Assembly: GCA_964428345.1 (NCBI GenBank)
Contig: CAYRYD010000013.1
Span: 1 to 64,000 of the forward strand
DNA: 64,000 bases
DNA from: JABDMH01 sp964428345
Lineage (GTDB): Bacteria > Bacteroidota > Bacteroidia > Chitinophagales > Saprospiraceae
Direction of reading: 5' to 3'
The notes beneath the pieces were generated by a model that did no database searches, was not told where the DNA came from, and saw nothing but the letters and a program-made list of their open reading frames with translations. A program made the position numbers and the translations under genes. This document shows, in pieces, positions 15,231-23,802 of this stretch (positions are counted from its first letter, which is position 1; every line of letters begins with the position of its first letter).

Positions 15231-17044
15231 TCGGATCGCGAATTGGTCAGTACCAAATTATTGAGCTTCTTGGTGAAGGAGGAATGGGCACTGTCTACCG
15301 GGCCAGAGACATCCTTCTCGACCGTGAAGTGGCTGTAAAAATGCTTCATCAACACCTCAGGGGCGATCATGTCTTTTTAAGTCGCTTTAAAAATGAAGCT
15401 CTCCTTTCGGCAAAGATTAATCACCCAAATGTGACCACACTTTTTCAATTCCTGGAAGCAGATGGCCGGCAGTATCTGATCATGGAATATGTGAGTGGTA
15501 GAAATCTGGAGAAAATCATCAAATCATTCGGATCTCTTTCGGTAAAATCAGTGGTGCCTATCCTGATTCAGTTGGTGGAAGGCCTGAAAAATGCCCATCA
15601 GAAAGGAATTATCCACCGTGATATTAAACCCGGCAATATCATGGTGAGTGATGACGGATATGTAAAGCTAATGGATTTTGGGATCGCAAGAATTGAAGAA
15701 AGCATCCGCCTGACCCGCGTTAATCACGTCATAGGAACGACCGCTTACCTTGCTCCTGAGCTCCTGGAAGGTGGGAACCCCTCGGTGGCTTCGGACCTGT
15801 ATGCTGTTGGAGTTGTTGCCTTTGAGATGTTATTCGGTCATCTCCCCAATGCGGGTTCCAACTCGTCTGGTCGACAAAGGATCCTTGAGATTCCATCCAT
15901 CCAATCGCTTTTCTCATCCGGTGACCAGGCAAAGCTAATTCGGATCGTCAAAAGGCTGCTGCACAAAAATCCCGGAAGAAGGCATGAATCGGCTCAGTCA
16001 CTACTGGATGACCTCAGTGCACTGGGTAACTATGGCAGGATCAAGCTGGAATCCAGTCCCGCAGTGATAAACCACAAAGTCAATAAGTCGGTCAAAGAGG
16101 TCTCCGACAAAATAGCGGGTTTACTCAGGAAGAGCTTTTCCGGACATTTCGACCGCTTATGGCACAGCACCGAAGGCAAGATCATCACCATCTCGTTGCT
16201 CGTCGCTATTCCGATCTTCCTCGGTGGACTGATCTGGCCAGCAGTCAACCCAAAGTACGAACCGGAGGATGACAATGAACCGGAAACTGCATTCATGGAA
16301 ATCACCAGTCAGGAAGAAATCATACCATTAAACCGTGTGGACTCCAGTCAATGGACTGAGATTCAGACAGAAAAGAAATCTCCCGTTCAACCGGTAGACA
16401 ATGAAGAGAAAAATGTTCCCCAAAAGACGCCGGAGCCATCAACCGTCACAGACTCCAAACCTCCCCCATTGAACGCTGTACCTGTACAGGAAAAAAAATC
16501 AGAAGAAAAAACGGAGCAATCCGGCGAGGAAATTTCAGAAAATGATACTGGCAATACCTTATCCTCCCGCCCCGATTCAACAGACGTTAACAGCACCTCA
16601 GAACCAGCCAACCCAGGCACGGAAGACGAGCCTTCAGGCACCATTGTTCAAGACGAAAAGAAAGTAGAAACTGTTTCCCTCCTTGTCCCTGAGCTGGAAA
16701 TCAGTGCCGTATTCAGCAAGGACATTTCTTCGGACCGGAACCAAAAAAACGAAATTTTCTTTCTGGAGAACCAGATTCCGGTATACACAAACGGGCATCT
16801 TTTGATCGCATCTGGTGCCCGTATCAAGGCAGTCATACGGGAGGCCCGGTCTTCACAAACCAGGGCCAAAGCCTTCCTGGCCATCCAGGTTCAGTCTGTC
16901 GAGGCTGTCAACGGTGACTGGGTTTCCCTGCAATATCCGATATATAGCGACAAAGGTGCTGCTGAGATCATATTTCGAAGAGGCACTCAGCTCCGGAGAC
17001 TTCGACTGAAACCTCAAATGTTAAACATTCAGATTCAACAATAA
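15227..17044 (+). CDS. Membrane serine/threonine protein kinase with a periplasmic C-terminal domain
   Basis: 605 residues. The kinase domain fills about 1-265: LGEGGMGTVYRA, Lys in VAVKML, HRDIKPGN, DFGIAR, APELLEGG. One membrane helix follows at about 320-340 (ITISLLVAIPIFLGGLIWPA). Beyond it is a long Glu/Pro/Ser/Thr-rich disordered linker (about 350-480). The final 120 residues form a compact beta-rich region (LEISAVFSKDIS, ANGHLLIASGARIKAVI, WVSLQYPIYSDKG, in outline), which resembles a pilus-type stabilising or TonB-dependent transposon-like barrel domain; I do not recognise it firmly. There are no PASTA repeats. The layout suggests the outer part senses an extracytoplasmic cue and gates the kinase. 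Start overlaps the phosphatase by four bases. Confidence 0.9.
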   Translation: MIGSRIGQYQIIELLGEGGMGTVYRARDILLDREVAVKMLHQHLRGDHVFLSRFKNEALLSAKINHPNVTTLFQFLEADGRQYLIMEYVSGRNLEKIIKSFGSLSVKSVVPILIQLVEGLKNAHQKGIIHRDIKPGNIMVSDDGYVKLMDFGIARIEESIRLTRVNHVIGTTAYLAPELLEGGNPSVASDLYAVGVVAFEMLFGHLPNAGSNSSGRQRILEIPSIQSLFSSGDQAKLIRIVKRLLHKNPGRRHESAQSLLDDLSALGNYGRIKLESSPAVINHKVNKSVKEVSDKIAGLLRKSFSGHFDRLWHSTEGKIITISLLVAIPIFLGGLIWPAVNPKYEPEDDNEPETAFMEITSQEEIIPLNRVDSSQWTEIQTEKKSPVQPVDNEEKNVPQKTPEPSTVTDSKPPPLNAVPVQEKKSEEKTEQSGEEISENDTGNTLSSRPDSTDVNSTSEPANPGTEDEPSGTIVQDEKKVETVSLLVPELEISAVFSKDISSDRNQKNEIFFLENQIPVYTNGHLLIASGARIKAVIREARSSQTRAKAFLAIQVQSVEAVNGDWVSLQYPIYSDKGAAEIIFRRGTQLRRLRLKPQMLNIQIQQ

Positions 17045-17055
17045 AGAAGACAACC

Positions 17056-17691
17056 ATGAAAAAACTGACTTTCTACCTCCTGGTATTCCTGATATCCGGT
17101 TCCTTCTCGTTGACGGCGCAGGATATCCGTTCCTCCATTTCCGGATTTTCACTGGGCTTGTATGGAAAATATTCCAATTGGATGTCAAACAGTTATTTCG
17201 TGGGAGAACTGGATGATACCGAACCCAATGGAATCGGTGTGGGATTCAGAATGAGTTATGGCATCCTGGAAAAATTTGGTGTCTATCTGGGCTATAGTCA
17301 AAGTAACTTTCGTCAAAGCGATGAATTTGACAAATATAGCCAACAGGTGCTGCATGGTGGGGTGCGGGTAAATTTTGGAGCAACACTGAAAGTAATCCGG
17401 CCTTTTCTCGAAGCAGGCATCGGTCAATACAGCATGAAAATTGATCCTATCATCTTTCTGGATGACATCTTTGAGACGACCTATACTCTAAAGATGAGCG
17501 GCATAGGGGGCGAATTCGGAGTGGGCCTCCAGTGGTTCATCATACCGAACCTGGCTGCTGAATTCGCGGCCTTTGGCCGGTTCGGACAATTTTCCACCAT
17601 TACCTTGAGTGGAGCGGATTATGATCCCGGTGAAAAAACGGACTTCCGGTTCATTGGTGGGCAAATTGGAATCACCTATTACCTGCAATAA
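17056..17691 (+). CDS. Outer-membrane beta-barrel protein (OmpA-like porin fold)
   Basis: 211 residues with a clear signal peptide (MKKLTFYLLVFLISGSFSLTAQ) and then alternating hydrophobic/aromatic strands of a small eight-stranded barrel: GFSLGLYGKYSNW, GVGFRMSYGI, GVYLGYSQSNF, HGGVRVNFG, LEAGIGQYS and a final strand ending GGQIGITYYLQ with the aromatic C-terminal residue pair expected for outer-membrane insertion. No OmpA peptidoglycan-binding domain. It lies 11 bases after the membrane kinase, so it is the probable outer-membrane partner of this signalling operon. Confidence 0.8.
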   Translation: MKKLTFYLLVFLISGSFSLTAQDIRSSISGFSLGLYGKYSNWMSNSYFVGELDDTEPNGIGVGFRMSYGILEKFGVYLGYSQSNFRQSDEFDKYSQQVLHGGVRVNFGATLKVIRPFLEAGIGQYSMKIDPIIFLDDIFETTYTLKMSGIGGEFGVGLQWFIIPNLAAEFAAFGRFGQFSTITLSGADYDPGEKTDFRFIGGQIGITYYLQ

Positions 17692-17726
17692 TACGCATTC
17701 TCTAACCTGAAAAAATATCCGAATTT

Positions 17727-18575
17727 ATGTTACCTGGAATAAAACTTTACACCAACCTGGAAACTGCTGACAGGATCAGGTTGAGTGACGGAACCGAGCA
17801 GGTCTCTGTACTCAATAATCTGCCTGCCACCGAAGGAACCTTTGTGCCTAAATTGCCATGGAGAAAACCGGATAAGGAGGAATGGGACATGATCGTGGGA
17901 AGGCCGGAAGAACAACCTGCCTATCAAAGCATAGGTCTGGTCAAGCTACCGGATGACCTTAGAGCGAAATGGATGAATACCGGGATTCACCAGGCGCACA
18001 ACGAATCTGATATACAGCGATTGATGCAGAAATCATCCCATGCAGTGGCGGTAGAAGCCACAGAAGAATGGGCCCGACAGTTTCAAAGGGTAGAAGAACC
18101 AATGACTACCCACCGCATAGCCTGCATACCCCGGAACCTGCGCACGGTAACTTTCAATCCACGGGAAAACCGCTATCTGGGATTGCATCTGGACTCGTGG
18201 GAAAAAAAATCACTGGATGAATTGGCTGAAGTGCGCAACCGGATGTGCATCAATCTGGGGCTTAGCCCACGTTATTTCCTGTTTATCAACCTGGAGATCA
18301 AGCAATTGCAATTGCTCCTGGACAAGCCTTATGAAACCAGGGCCCGGTCTCTTATTCATGAATTTCTCACAAACTACGCAGATTACCCGGTCATCCGGAT
18401 CCGCCTTGATCCTTTTGAAGCTTATATAGCACCCACCGAAAACCTGATTCACGATGGCAGCTCGGAAGATCAGAAACATCAGGACGTCCAGATCACTATG
18501 CGTTCCTTTTTTAATGTCAGACCGGTCACCTCCGGATTCTTTCAGCGTATCAGAAGGCTGTTTACTGCTTCCTGA
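17727..18575 (+). CDS. Unknown protein, possible Fe(II)/2OG-type oxygenase
   Basis: 282 residues, no signal peptide or membrane helix. I do not recognise the family with confidence. Residues 150-190 contain GLHLDSW, an H-x-D pair (His154, Asp156), followed by RNRMCINLGLSPRYFLFIN. Residues 220-262 contain IRIRLDPFEAYIAPTENLIHDGS, with a distal His242 and Arg259 downstream. This order (H-x-D, about 85 residues, His, then Arg) is that of the double-stranded beta-helix oxygenases, but other readings remain open. The start is 35 bases after the barrel gene, so it belongs to the kinase operon by spacing. It is also the gene directly before the Trp-x-Asn peptide precursor, 155 bases away, so a tailoring role there is conceivable. 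Confidence 0.5.
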   Translation: MLPGIKLYTNLETADRIRLSDGTEQVSVLNNLPATEGTFVPKLPWRKPDKEEWDMIVGRPEEQPAYQSIGLVKLPDDLRAKWMNTGIHQAHNESDIQRLMQKSSHAVAVEATEEWARQFQRVEEPMTTHRIACIPRNLRTVTFNPRENRYLGLHLDSWEKKSLDELAEVRNRMCINLGLSPRYFLFINLEIKQLQLLLDKPYETRARSLIHEFLTNYADYPVIRIRLDPFEAYIAPTENLIHDGSSEDQKHQDVQITMRSFFNVRPVTSGFFQRIRRLFTAS

Positions 18576-18730
18576 GATCTGGGTAAAACTATCTACAGGC
18601 AAACCTTTAGATTGAATTCTATGATTCCTCCAACAGATTTACAGAAGAATGCCTATTTCAGACCATCCCGGCATTGGTGATCTTTGATTTATCAAAATAA
18701 TTAATTCACTAATCACTAAAATTTTAAGCC

Positions 18731-19048
18731 ATGACTAACATTAAAAAGATCATCATCGTACTGGTTGGAATGCTTCCTCTTACACTAATTGCAAAACCCG
18801 CAAACAGATCTCATTTTGAGGACAGAGTGCTTAAGATACGCACTACTTTAAGATCATCGAAAATGGATCAAAGTGATAAATCTGTAGTGGATCTGGTATC
18901 GCACCACGCTGCTCCGGGAAATGCAGCCAGTTCCTGGGACAACTGGGCAAACTGGGATAATTGGGGCAACTGGGACAACTGGGCAAACTGGGATAACTGG
19001 GGCAACTGGGATAATTGGGGCAACTGGGACAACTGGGGTAACTATTAA
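18731..19048 (+). CDS. RiPP precursor peptide with twelve Trp-x-Asn motifs (GrrA/OscA-like)
   Basis: 105 residues. An N-terminal hydrophobic signal (IIIVLVGMLPLTLIA) marks export by Sec. A polar leader follows to residue 68. From Trp69 the protein is twelve unbroken W-x-N triplets, the middle residue being D, A or G in the order D-A-D-G-D-A-D-G-D-G-D-G, and it ends with Tyr105. No Cys is present. Trp-x-Asn fits the aromatic-x-Asn three-residue motif modified by cyclophane-forming radical SAM enzymes, and the maturase gene follows 30 bases downstream. I infer that up to twelve Trp-to-Asn-beta-carbon crosslinks are made. The signal peptide plus repeat core matches GRR-type precursors rather than classic short RiPP leaders. 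Uncertain points are the cleavage site and product function. Confidence 0.8.
   Translation: MTNIKKIIIVLVGMLPLTLIAKPANRSHFEDRVLKIRTTLRSSKMDQSDKSVVDLVSHHAAPGNAASSWDNWANWDNWGNWDNWANWDNWGNWDNWGNWDNWGNY
18935..19042 (+). repeat. Six tandem 18-base units encoding the Trp-x-Asn array
   Basis: Units begin at 18935, 18953, 18971, 18989, 19007 and 19025, each encoding W-D-N-W-x-N. Units 1 and 3 are identical, and units 2 and 5 are identical. Other differences are mostly silent (GAC/GAT, AAC/AAT). The pattern suggests expansion by unequal crossing-over or slippage with selection on the peptide. Confidence 0.9.
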
Positions 19049-19078
19049 TTAATTAGAGTCCATATAATAAGACACTTC

Positions 19079-20227
19079 ATGAAAAAGAAATTGGGACCGG
19101 TAGAACTAATGGTAATTCAGGGATCTCCCTTCTGCAACATTAATTGCAAGTATTGTTATCTTCCAGACCGTTTAAATAAAAAAAGGATTTCTCAGGAAAC
19201 GGTTAGAAAAACAATATCGCACCTGATCAATGATGAGTTATTGGGACAGGAGCTCAGTTTCGTCTGGCATGCCGGCGAACCACTGGCAGTACCCCTACAG
19301 TTCTACCGGGAACTTTTCGAAATTATTCATAGTGAAATTCCGGCGACTACCAAAGTCAATCATCACATGCAAACCAATGCCACCTTACTGAATGATGACT
19401 GGTGCACATTTATTAAAGAAAATGGTATCAGGATCGGCGTTAGTGTCGACGGCCCGAAGGAATTAAATGATCTTAACCGGCTCACCAGGTCTGGCAAAAG
19501 CACTTTCTCCAAGGTAATGGCCGGTATTAGCTACCTGAAAAAACACCACATCCGATTTCATGCCATCGCTGTGATCAGTCAGGCCGCCCTGATCCATGCT
19601 GATGATATCTACGATTTTTTTAAAGACCTGGGAGTCACAAAATTGGGACTTAACATCGAAGAGGTTGAAGGTATCCACACGGAGTCGACCTTATCAACTG
19701 ACCAGGCATCCATGGACATTCTACATGCTTTCTATCAAACTCTTTATGAACGGCAGTTGGATGATAAGAATCCACTCCACGTTCGCGAACTGGACGATGC
19801 CAAACGGAAAATTCTCCAGATTCCACTGGATTATTTTTCCAATCACGGTATCACTCAGCAAAATAATCCATACCAGATTATTTCCGTGGATATTGAAGGT
19901 AACTTTACCACCTATTCTCCGGAATTATTAGGTCAGAAGAACGAAGAATATCAGGACTTCATCCTGGGAAATGTCCATTACACCACTTTTGCGCAGGCAG
20001 CCCATACTCCTCTTTTCGAAAGAATGTGGAACGATATTTCTTCCGGGATAAAAAATTGCGAAAAAACCTGTCCTTACTTCTCATTCTGCGGAGGGGGTGC
20101 ACCGGCAAACAAGTACTATGAAAATGGATCTTTCTCAAGTACCGAAACCATGCAGTGTCTCTATAGCATTCAGACACCACTGGAGATCATCACCAGTCGC
20201 CTCGAACAGGATCTCAAGATGGTCTGA
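19079..20227 (+). CDS. Radical SAM/SPASM peptide maturase, GrrM/OscB-like, cyclophane-forming
   Basis: 382 residues. The radical SAM cluster is CNINCKYC (Cys19, Cys23, Cys26), followed by FVWHAGEPL near 61-69 and the conserved NHHMQTNAT strand. The C-terminal SPASM region carries Cys327, Cys331, Cys337 and Cys360 in CEKTCPYFSFCGGGAPANKYYENG and TETMQC, which matches the GRRM group in wording. The expected first SPASM Cys after DIEGNF is replaced: the site reads TTYSPELLG, as I recall for this group. The enzyme should cut SAM to a 5'-deoxyadenosyl radical and join an aromatic side chain to the beta-carbon two residues on. Substrate: the Trp-x-Asn protein encoded 30 bases upstream. A two-component pair follows on the same strand. 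Confidence 0.85.
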   Translation: MKKKLGPVELMVIQGSPFCNINCKYCYLPDRLNKKRISQETVRKTISHLINDELLGQELSFVWHAGEPLAVPLQFYRELFEIIHSEIPATTKVNHHMQTNATLLNDDWCTFIKENGIRIGVSVDGPKELNDLNRLTRSGKSTFSKVMAGISYLKKHHIRFHAIAVISQAALIHADDIYDFFKDLGVTKLGLNIEEVEGIHTESTLSTDQASMDILHAFYQTLYERQLDDKNPLHVRELDDAKRKILQIPLDYFSNHGITQQNNPYQIISVDIEGNFTTYSPELLGQKNEEYQDFILGNVHYTTFAQAAHTPLFERMWNDISSGIKNCEKTCPYFSFCGGGAPANKYYENGSFSSTETMQCLYSIQTPLEIITSRLEQDLKMV

Positions 20228-20267
20228 CCAGGAAATTTATTATCTTAATCCAAAGACAGAACAAGGA

Positions 20268-20921
20268 ATGAAACAAAATCCGATCCGGGTCCTTCTGGTT
20301 GATGATCATCAAATAATTCTAGACAGCCTGAGCCTGCTTTTTAACCTGATCGATCAGGTGGAAGTGGTCGGTGCCTACAATGATCCCAGAGATGTACCGG
20401 AAGCTCTGGCCAAAGAAAAGGTTGAAATTGTCATTACAGACTTTAGCATGCCCTATATGAACGGAGTGCAGTTGACCCTTCAAATCAAGGAGCTTTATCC
20501 GGATGTGAAAGTGATCATGCTGACGGTGGCGGATCAGGGTGATGCCATTCAGGATGCTTACCGGGCCGGAATATCGGGATATGTTATGAAAAAGGCGGAT
20601 CGTCAGGAGCTGGAGTTGGCGGTGAAAACAGTAGCCAGAGGGCAGATGTACTTTAATGAGGAAGTGATGAAATCCATGCTCACACAAGCACCTTCACATC
20701 ATCTGGATCTGATGGAAGGAGAAAAACTCAGTCAGCTTACAAAACGAGAGCTGGAGATTATCCGTCTGCTTGCCCTTGAACATTCCAGTGCAGAAATTGC
20801 GGAGAAACTATTTATCAGTGTGGGTACAGTTGAAACCCATCGACACAATATTATGCGGAAGCTGGATGCTAAAAATGTGATCGGAGTGATCAAGTTTGCC
20901 TTGAAATATGATTTGGTATAG
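20268..20921 (+). CDS. NarL/LuxR-family response regulator
   Basis: 217 residues from the ATG giving MKQNPIRVLLVDDHQ. The longer frame would start inside the maturase gene and is rejected. Receiver: acidic pair LLVDDHQ, phospho-acceptor Asp in VITDFSMPY, conserved Lys in YVMKKAD. C-terminal LuxR helix-turn-helix: LTKRELEIIRLLALEHSSAEIAEKL, SVGTVETHRHNIMRKL, given in outline. It is a DNA-binding regulator partnered by the histidine kinase whose start overlaps its end. The gap from the maturase gene is 40 bases, so it may be part of that transcript. Confidence 0.9.
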   Translation: MKQNPIRVLLVDDHQIILDSLSLLFNLIDQVEVVGAYNDPRDVPEALAKEKVEIVITDFSMPYMNGVQLTLQIKELYPDVKVIMLTVADQGDAIQDAYRAGISGYVMKKADRQELELAVKTVARGQMYFNEEVMKSMLTQAPSHHLDLMEGEKLSQLTKRELEIIRLLALEHSSAEIAEKLFISVGTVETHRHNIMRKLDAKNVIGVIKFALKYDLV

Positions 20922-22752
20922 ACCCTGGAGGATTTATTTATCAATTTATGGACTAATGATTTCCGTCGCCGGAATACCGGCCCAGGACCGGCCTTTTTTA
21001 GATTCTTTAGCTCATCTTACCGACTCGCTTGCTTCTGCATTTCACAATTCCCCGGATACCACCTATCTGATGACCCTCAGCCGAACCATTGAAAATATGG
21101 CTTATTACCGGGATGAAAGGTTGCCTGACTACTTTCGTCAGTTTACAGATTACAGCAAACAATTTAATACCCCTCTGGTGACCGGTCTTTATCTCCGGGC
21201 TCAAGCGAGAGTGCTGGACCGTTCGGGACAGCTCGATTCGGCCTTGGGATACTATCTGAAAGCCGTGGATTCGCTCAAGCTGACCAGTGTGGATGCCGGT
21301 GAGATCGCAATGACTTACATTTATGCCGCTTTTTTATTGAGCAATTCGGGTTCTCCCCAGCAATGTCTTACCTTGCTGGAACAGGCAAAACCCTATGCCA
21401 GACTTTCCGCTAATCCCCTGCCTCTGTACTATATCTATGACTATTTGGGAGACTATCATTATTACAGTGCTTTTGGTATTGAGGACTTTCAGACAGCTCT
21501 GGAATACTACGAAATGGCACAGGAGATCGTTGAGAAAAGGAACCTCACTGCTAAAACCACCGACAATTATGGAGGTCTGTCAAATGTCTATTACCGGAGA
21601 AATGAGCCGAAAAAGGGAGACTTTTATTGGTATCTCGCAGATTCAATTGCCCGCGCACATCATGACTACAATGGCTTGTATGGTTTATACATTGACAAAT
21701 CGGAGATTTTCATGGATAATGGCCAGCACAGCGAAGCGGTGAGTTTGGTTGAAAAGTCCTATGAATTTGCCAGAAAGACCGGTTGGCTGGAACTGATGGC
21801 CAGGGCCCAAAGGCAACTTTATACTACGTACCGGAGTCTGGGCAACTATGAAAAGGCACTTCTGTATTATGAAGAGTTCAGCGAATCGCAGGACAGTATG
21901 AATAAACAAGAACTCCTGCGGCAATATTCGGAGCTGCAGACCAAATATGAAAATGAACGAAAAGAGCAACTGATTACCGAACTCAACAACAGAAATCTAC
22001 GGCATACCCGGAACTTCCTGATTGGCATCATTGCCCTTGGTGCCCTTTTGATCATACTGGGAATCTGGACGATCCTGCGACTAAATAAAAGCAATAAATT
22101 ACTGAAGGCTAAAAACAGAGAAATACTGGAGGCTCAGATCAAAGGCCAGACACTTGAACGGAGACGGGTTGCTTCCGAGCTCCACGATAACCTGAATACC
22201 AAGGTGGCTGCGATCCGGTGGCAGTTGCAGGCTCTTGACGGAATTGCAGAGCCCAATGTGAGAAAGATCATCGATAACACGCTTACGTTAATCAATGATG
22301 TATATGGGGATATTCGTCTGATTGCCCACAATCTGATGCCGGAAGAAATTGAGGCAACGGGTCTTGTGCCCGCGCTCAGCAATCTGGTCAATCAACTGAA
22401 TATCAGTAACCGGGTTGAATTCAACCTGATAACCGGTTCAGACGAGCTGCAATTCCCGCCACATCTTGTCTATCCCTTCTATAATATTTCGTTTGAACTG
22501 ATCAACAATGTGCTTAAACACGCAGACGCTCAGCATGCCTGGGTCAGTCTTTCATCATACAATGACAGCATTACCATAACTGTCAGTGATGATGGTAAAG
22601 GATTTGATCAAAATGGGAGATCCGGAGGAGTTGGTCTCAAGAATATTCGATCACGGGTGGAAAACCTCGGGGGTGACCTTACAATAGAGAGTAATCCGGG
22701 AAAGGGTACGAAGACTATAGTAAAGATCCCATTTTCGAAATTGGATACCTGA
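20908..22752 (+). CDS. TPR-containing sensor histidine kinase (HisKA_3/NarX-like)
   Basis: 614 residues. N-terminal signal segment (IYLSIYGLMISVAGIPAQ), then a periplasmic region of tetratricopeptide-like helices (about 70-350, repeated LGYYLKAVDS / ALEYYEMAQE patterns). One membrane helix at about 370-390 (FLIGIIALGALLIILGIWTI) and a coiled linker come next, then the HisKA_3 dimerisation helix with phospho-His in RRRVASELHDNL and an HATPase domain (ISDDGKGF-like VSDDGKGFDQ, GGVGLKNIRSRV). This domain plan is common in Bacteroidota. It overlaps the response regulator by 14 bases. The ligand sensed by the TPR part is unknown. Confidence 0.9.
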   Translation: MIWYRPWRIYLSIYGLMISVAGIPAQDRPFLDSLAHLTDSLASAFHNSPDTTYLMTLSRTIENMAYYRDERLPDYFRQFTDYSKQFNTPLVTGLYLRAQARVLDRSGQLDSALGYYLKAVDSLKLTSVDAGEIAMTYIYAAFLLSNSGSPQQCLTLLEQAKPYARLSANPLPLYYIYDYLGDYHYYSAFGIEDFQTALEYYEMAQEIVEKRNLTAKTTDNYGGLSNVYYRRNEPKKGDFYWYLADSIARAHHDYNGLYGLYIDKSEIFMDNGQHSEAVSLVEKSYEFARKTGWLELMARAQRQLYTTYRSLGNYEKALLYYEEFSESQDSMNKQELLRQYSELQTKYENERKEQLITELNNRNLRHTRNFLIGIIALGALLIILGIWTILRLNKSNKLLKAKNREILEAQIKGQTLERRRVASELHDNLNTKVAAIRWQLQALDGIAEPNVRKIIDNTLTLINDVYGDIRLIAHNLMPEEIEATGLVPALSNLVNQLNISNRVEFNLITGSDELQFPPHLVYPFYNISFELINNVLKHADAQHAWVSLSSYNDSITITVSDDGKGFDQNGRSGGVGLKNIRSRVENLGGDLTIESNPGKGTKTIVKIPFSKLDT

Positions 22753-22896
22753 ATAAACAATGTCTTTGACAAACCTTCAGTAGCCAACATCAAAATTATA
22801 TATACCTCCCAATTTCCGGGAGATCTACCACTGCCAACCATATCCCTGAAGACATACGGTAAACTAAAAATCACAAATCATTGCACATTTTAATAA

Positions 22897-23190
22897 ATGA
22901 AAGCTACCTATACCTTCGAATCAAAAGTGTGGAAACACCATGGTCCTGCAGCATGGTATTTTGTATCTCTACCAAAACTTCATTCTGAAGAAATCAGAGG
23001 ACTATTCCAGAAATGGGAAGAAGGCTGGGGCAGGTTAAAATGCCAAGCCAAAATTGGGAATACGATTTGGGAAACCGCCATTTGGTATGATACCCATCAC
23101 CATGCCTATGTGTTGCCTCTCAAGGCAGAAATCAGAAGGACAGAACATATCGAAACAGATCAGGTAATTGCCATCACCATTATGATCTAG
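22897..23190 (+). CDS. DUF1905 domain protein
   Basis: 97 residues covering a whole DUF1905 domain: the opening F-E-S-K-V-W, the conserved GPAAWYFVSLP strand, then GRLKCQAKIGNTIWETAIW and LPLKAEIRR near the C-terminus. Members are small beta-barrel proteins of unknown biochemical role, sometimes fused to YdeI/OmdA. It stands alone, with no tight partner. Start as shown by MKATYTFES. Length is normal. Confidence 0.85.
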   Translation: MKATYTFESKVWKHHGPAAWYFVSLPKLHSEEIRGLFQKWEEGWGRLKCQAKIGNTIWETAIWYDTHHHAYVLPLKAEIRRTEHIETDQVIAITIMI

Positions 23191-23802
23191 AAGTATAGAA
23201 GTTTGCCAATCCGGTCCTTTTATATTCCATTCCCTGTCCAATGGTATGATTTGATCAACCGGTAGCTTGCACTTATTCATTGATCACGGTCCAAGGGGTC
23301 ATGACCCCTTGAAGAAACTCGTATAGAGTCCTCTGTAAGTCGTTGCTCCTGGTTGTTATTGCCAGATACCACGAAATTGAAACACCCCTTTCATGAATAT
23401 GGGAGGAGGATACCTCCCTGGTTTCTTCACCCAGCAGAATAAAAAAAGCCACCTGATCCTTCAACCAGGCAGCTCAAACACAAAATCCGTAAGAAAGATC
23501 TTTGAGGATTTCATTTCGGATTCCTAAATATAAACAACGAGCCATTCGCTTACAAATCAATTCCCGATTTTTTACCGCTGGATAGCATTTTTTACAAGAT
23601 CAAGGTCATCAATCCGAAAAGCCCGGTGACAGGATCTGTTCAAAAGAGGCGCTGACCTTGGGGTCGAAGTAAAAGTAATATGGTCAAGATCAGGAAATCC
23701 AGGTCTTGGTTATTCCGGAAGATTTCAAATTCATACACACTCGATAATGCCAGACTATTCTTCATCCCCCTTTTTAGTAACTTTCACTTTCAAATTTCAG
23801 CC
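23191..23802. other. Gene-free stretch with one dispersed palindrome
   Basis: No supported gene in about 610 bases before the cyclase start. The stretch holds one copy of the 61-base repeat family (listed separately) and AT-rich DNA near 23500-23680. An in-frame extension of the cyclase begins at 23680 but is unlike the family. Confidence 0.4.
23278..23316 (-). repeat. Single dispersed copy of the CCAAGGGGTC palindrome repeat
   Basis: CAAGGGGTC-AT-GACCCCTTG at 23292-23311, preceded by TTCATTGATCACGG. In reverse complement this matches the unit found four times at 31904-32130, including the flanking ATCA-TCAATGA word. It shows the family is dispersed, not just a local array. Confidence 0.65.

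Noticed and set aside
20097..20267. N-terminal extension of the response regulator
   Set aside because: Lies inside the maturase gene; the receiver domain starts at the ATG at 20268.
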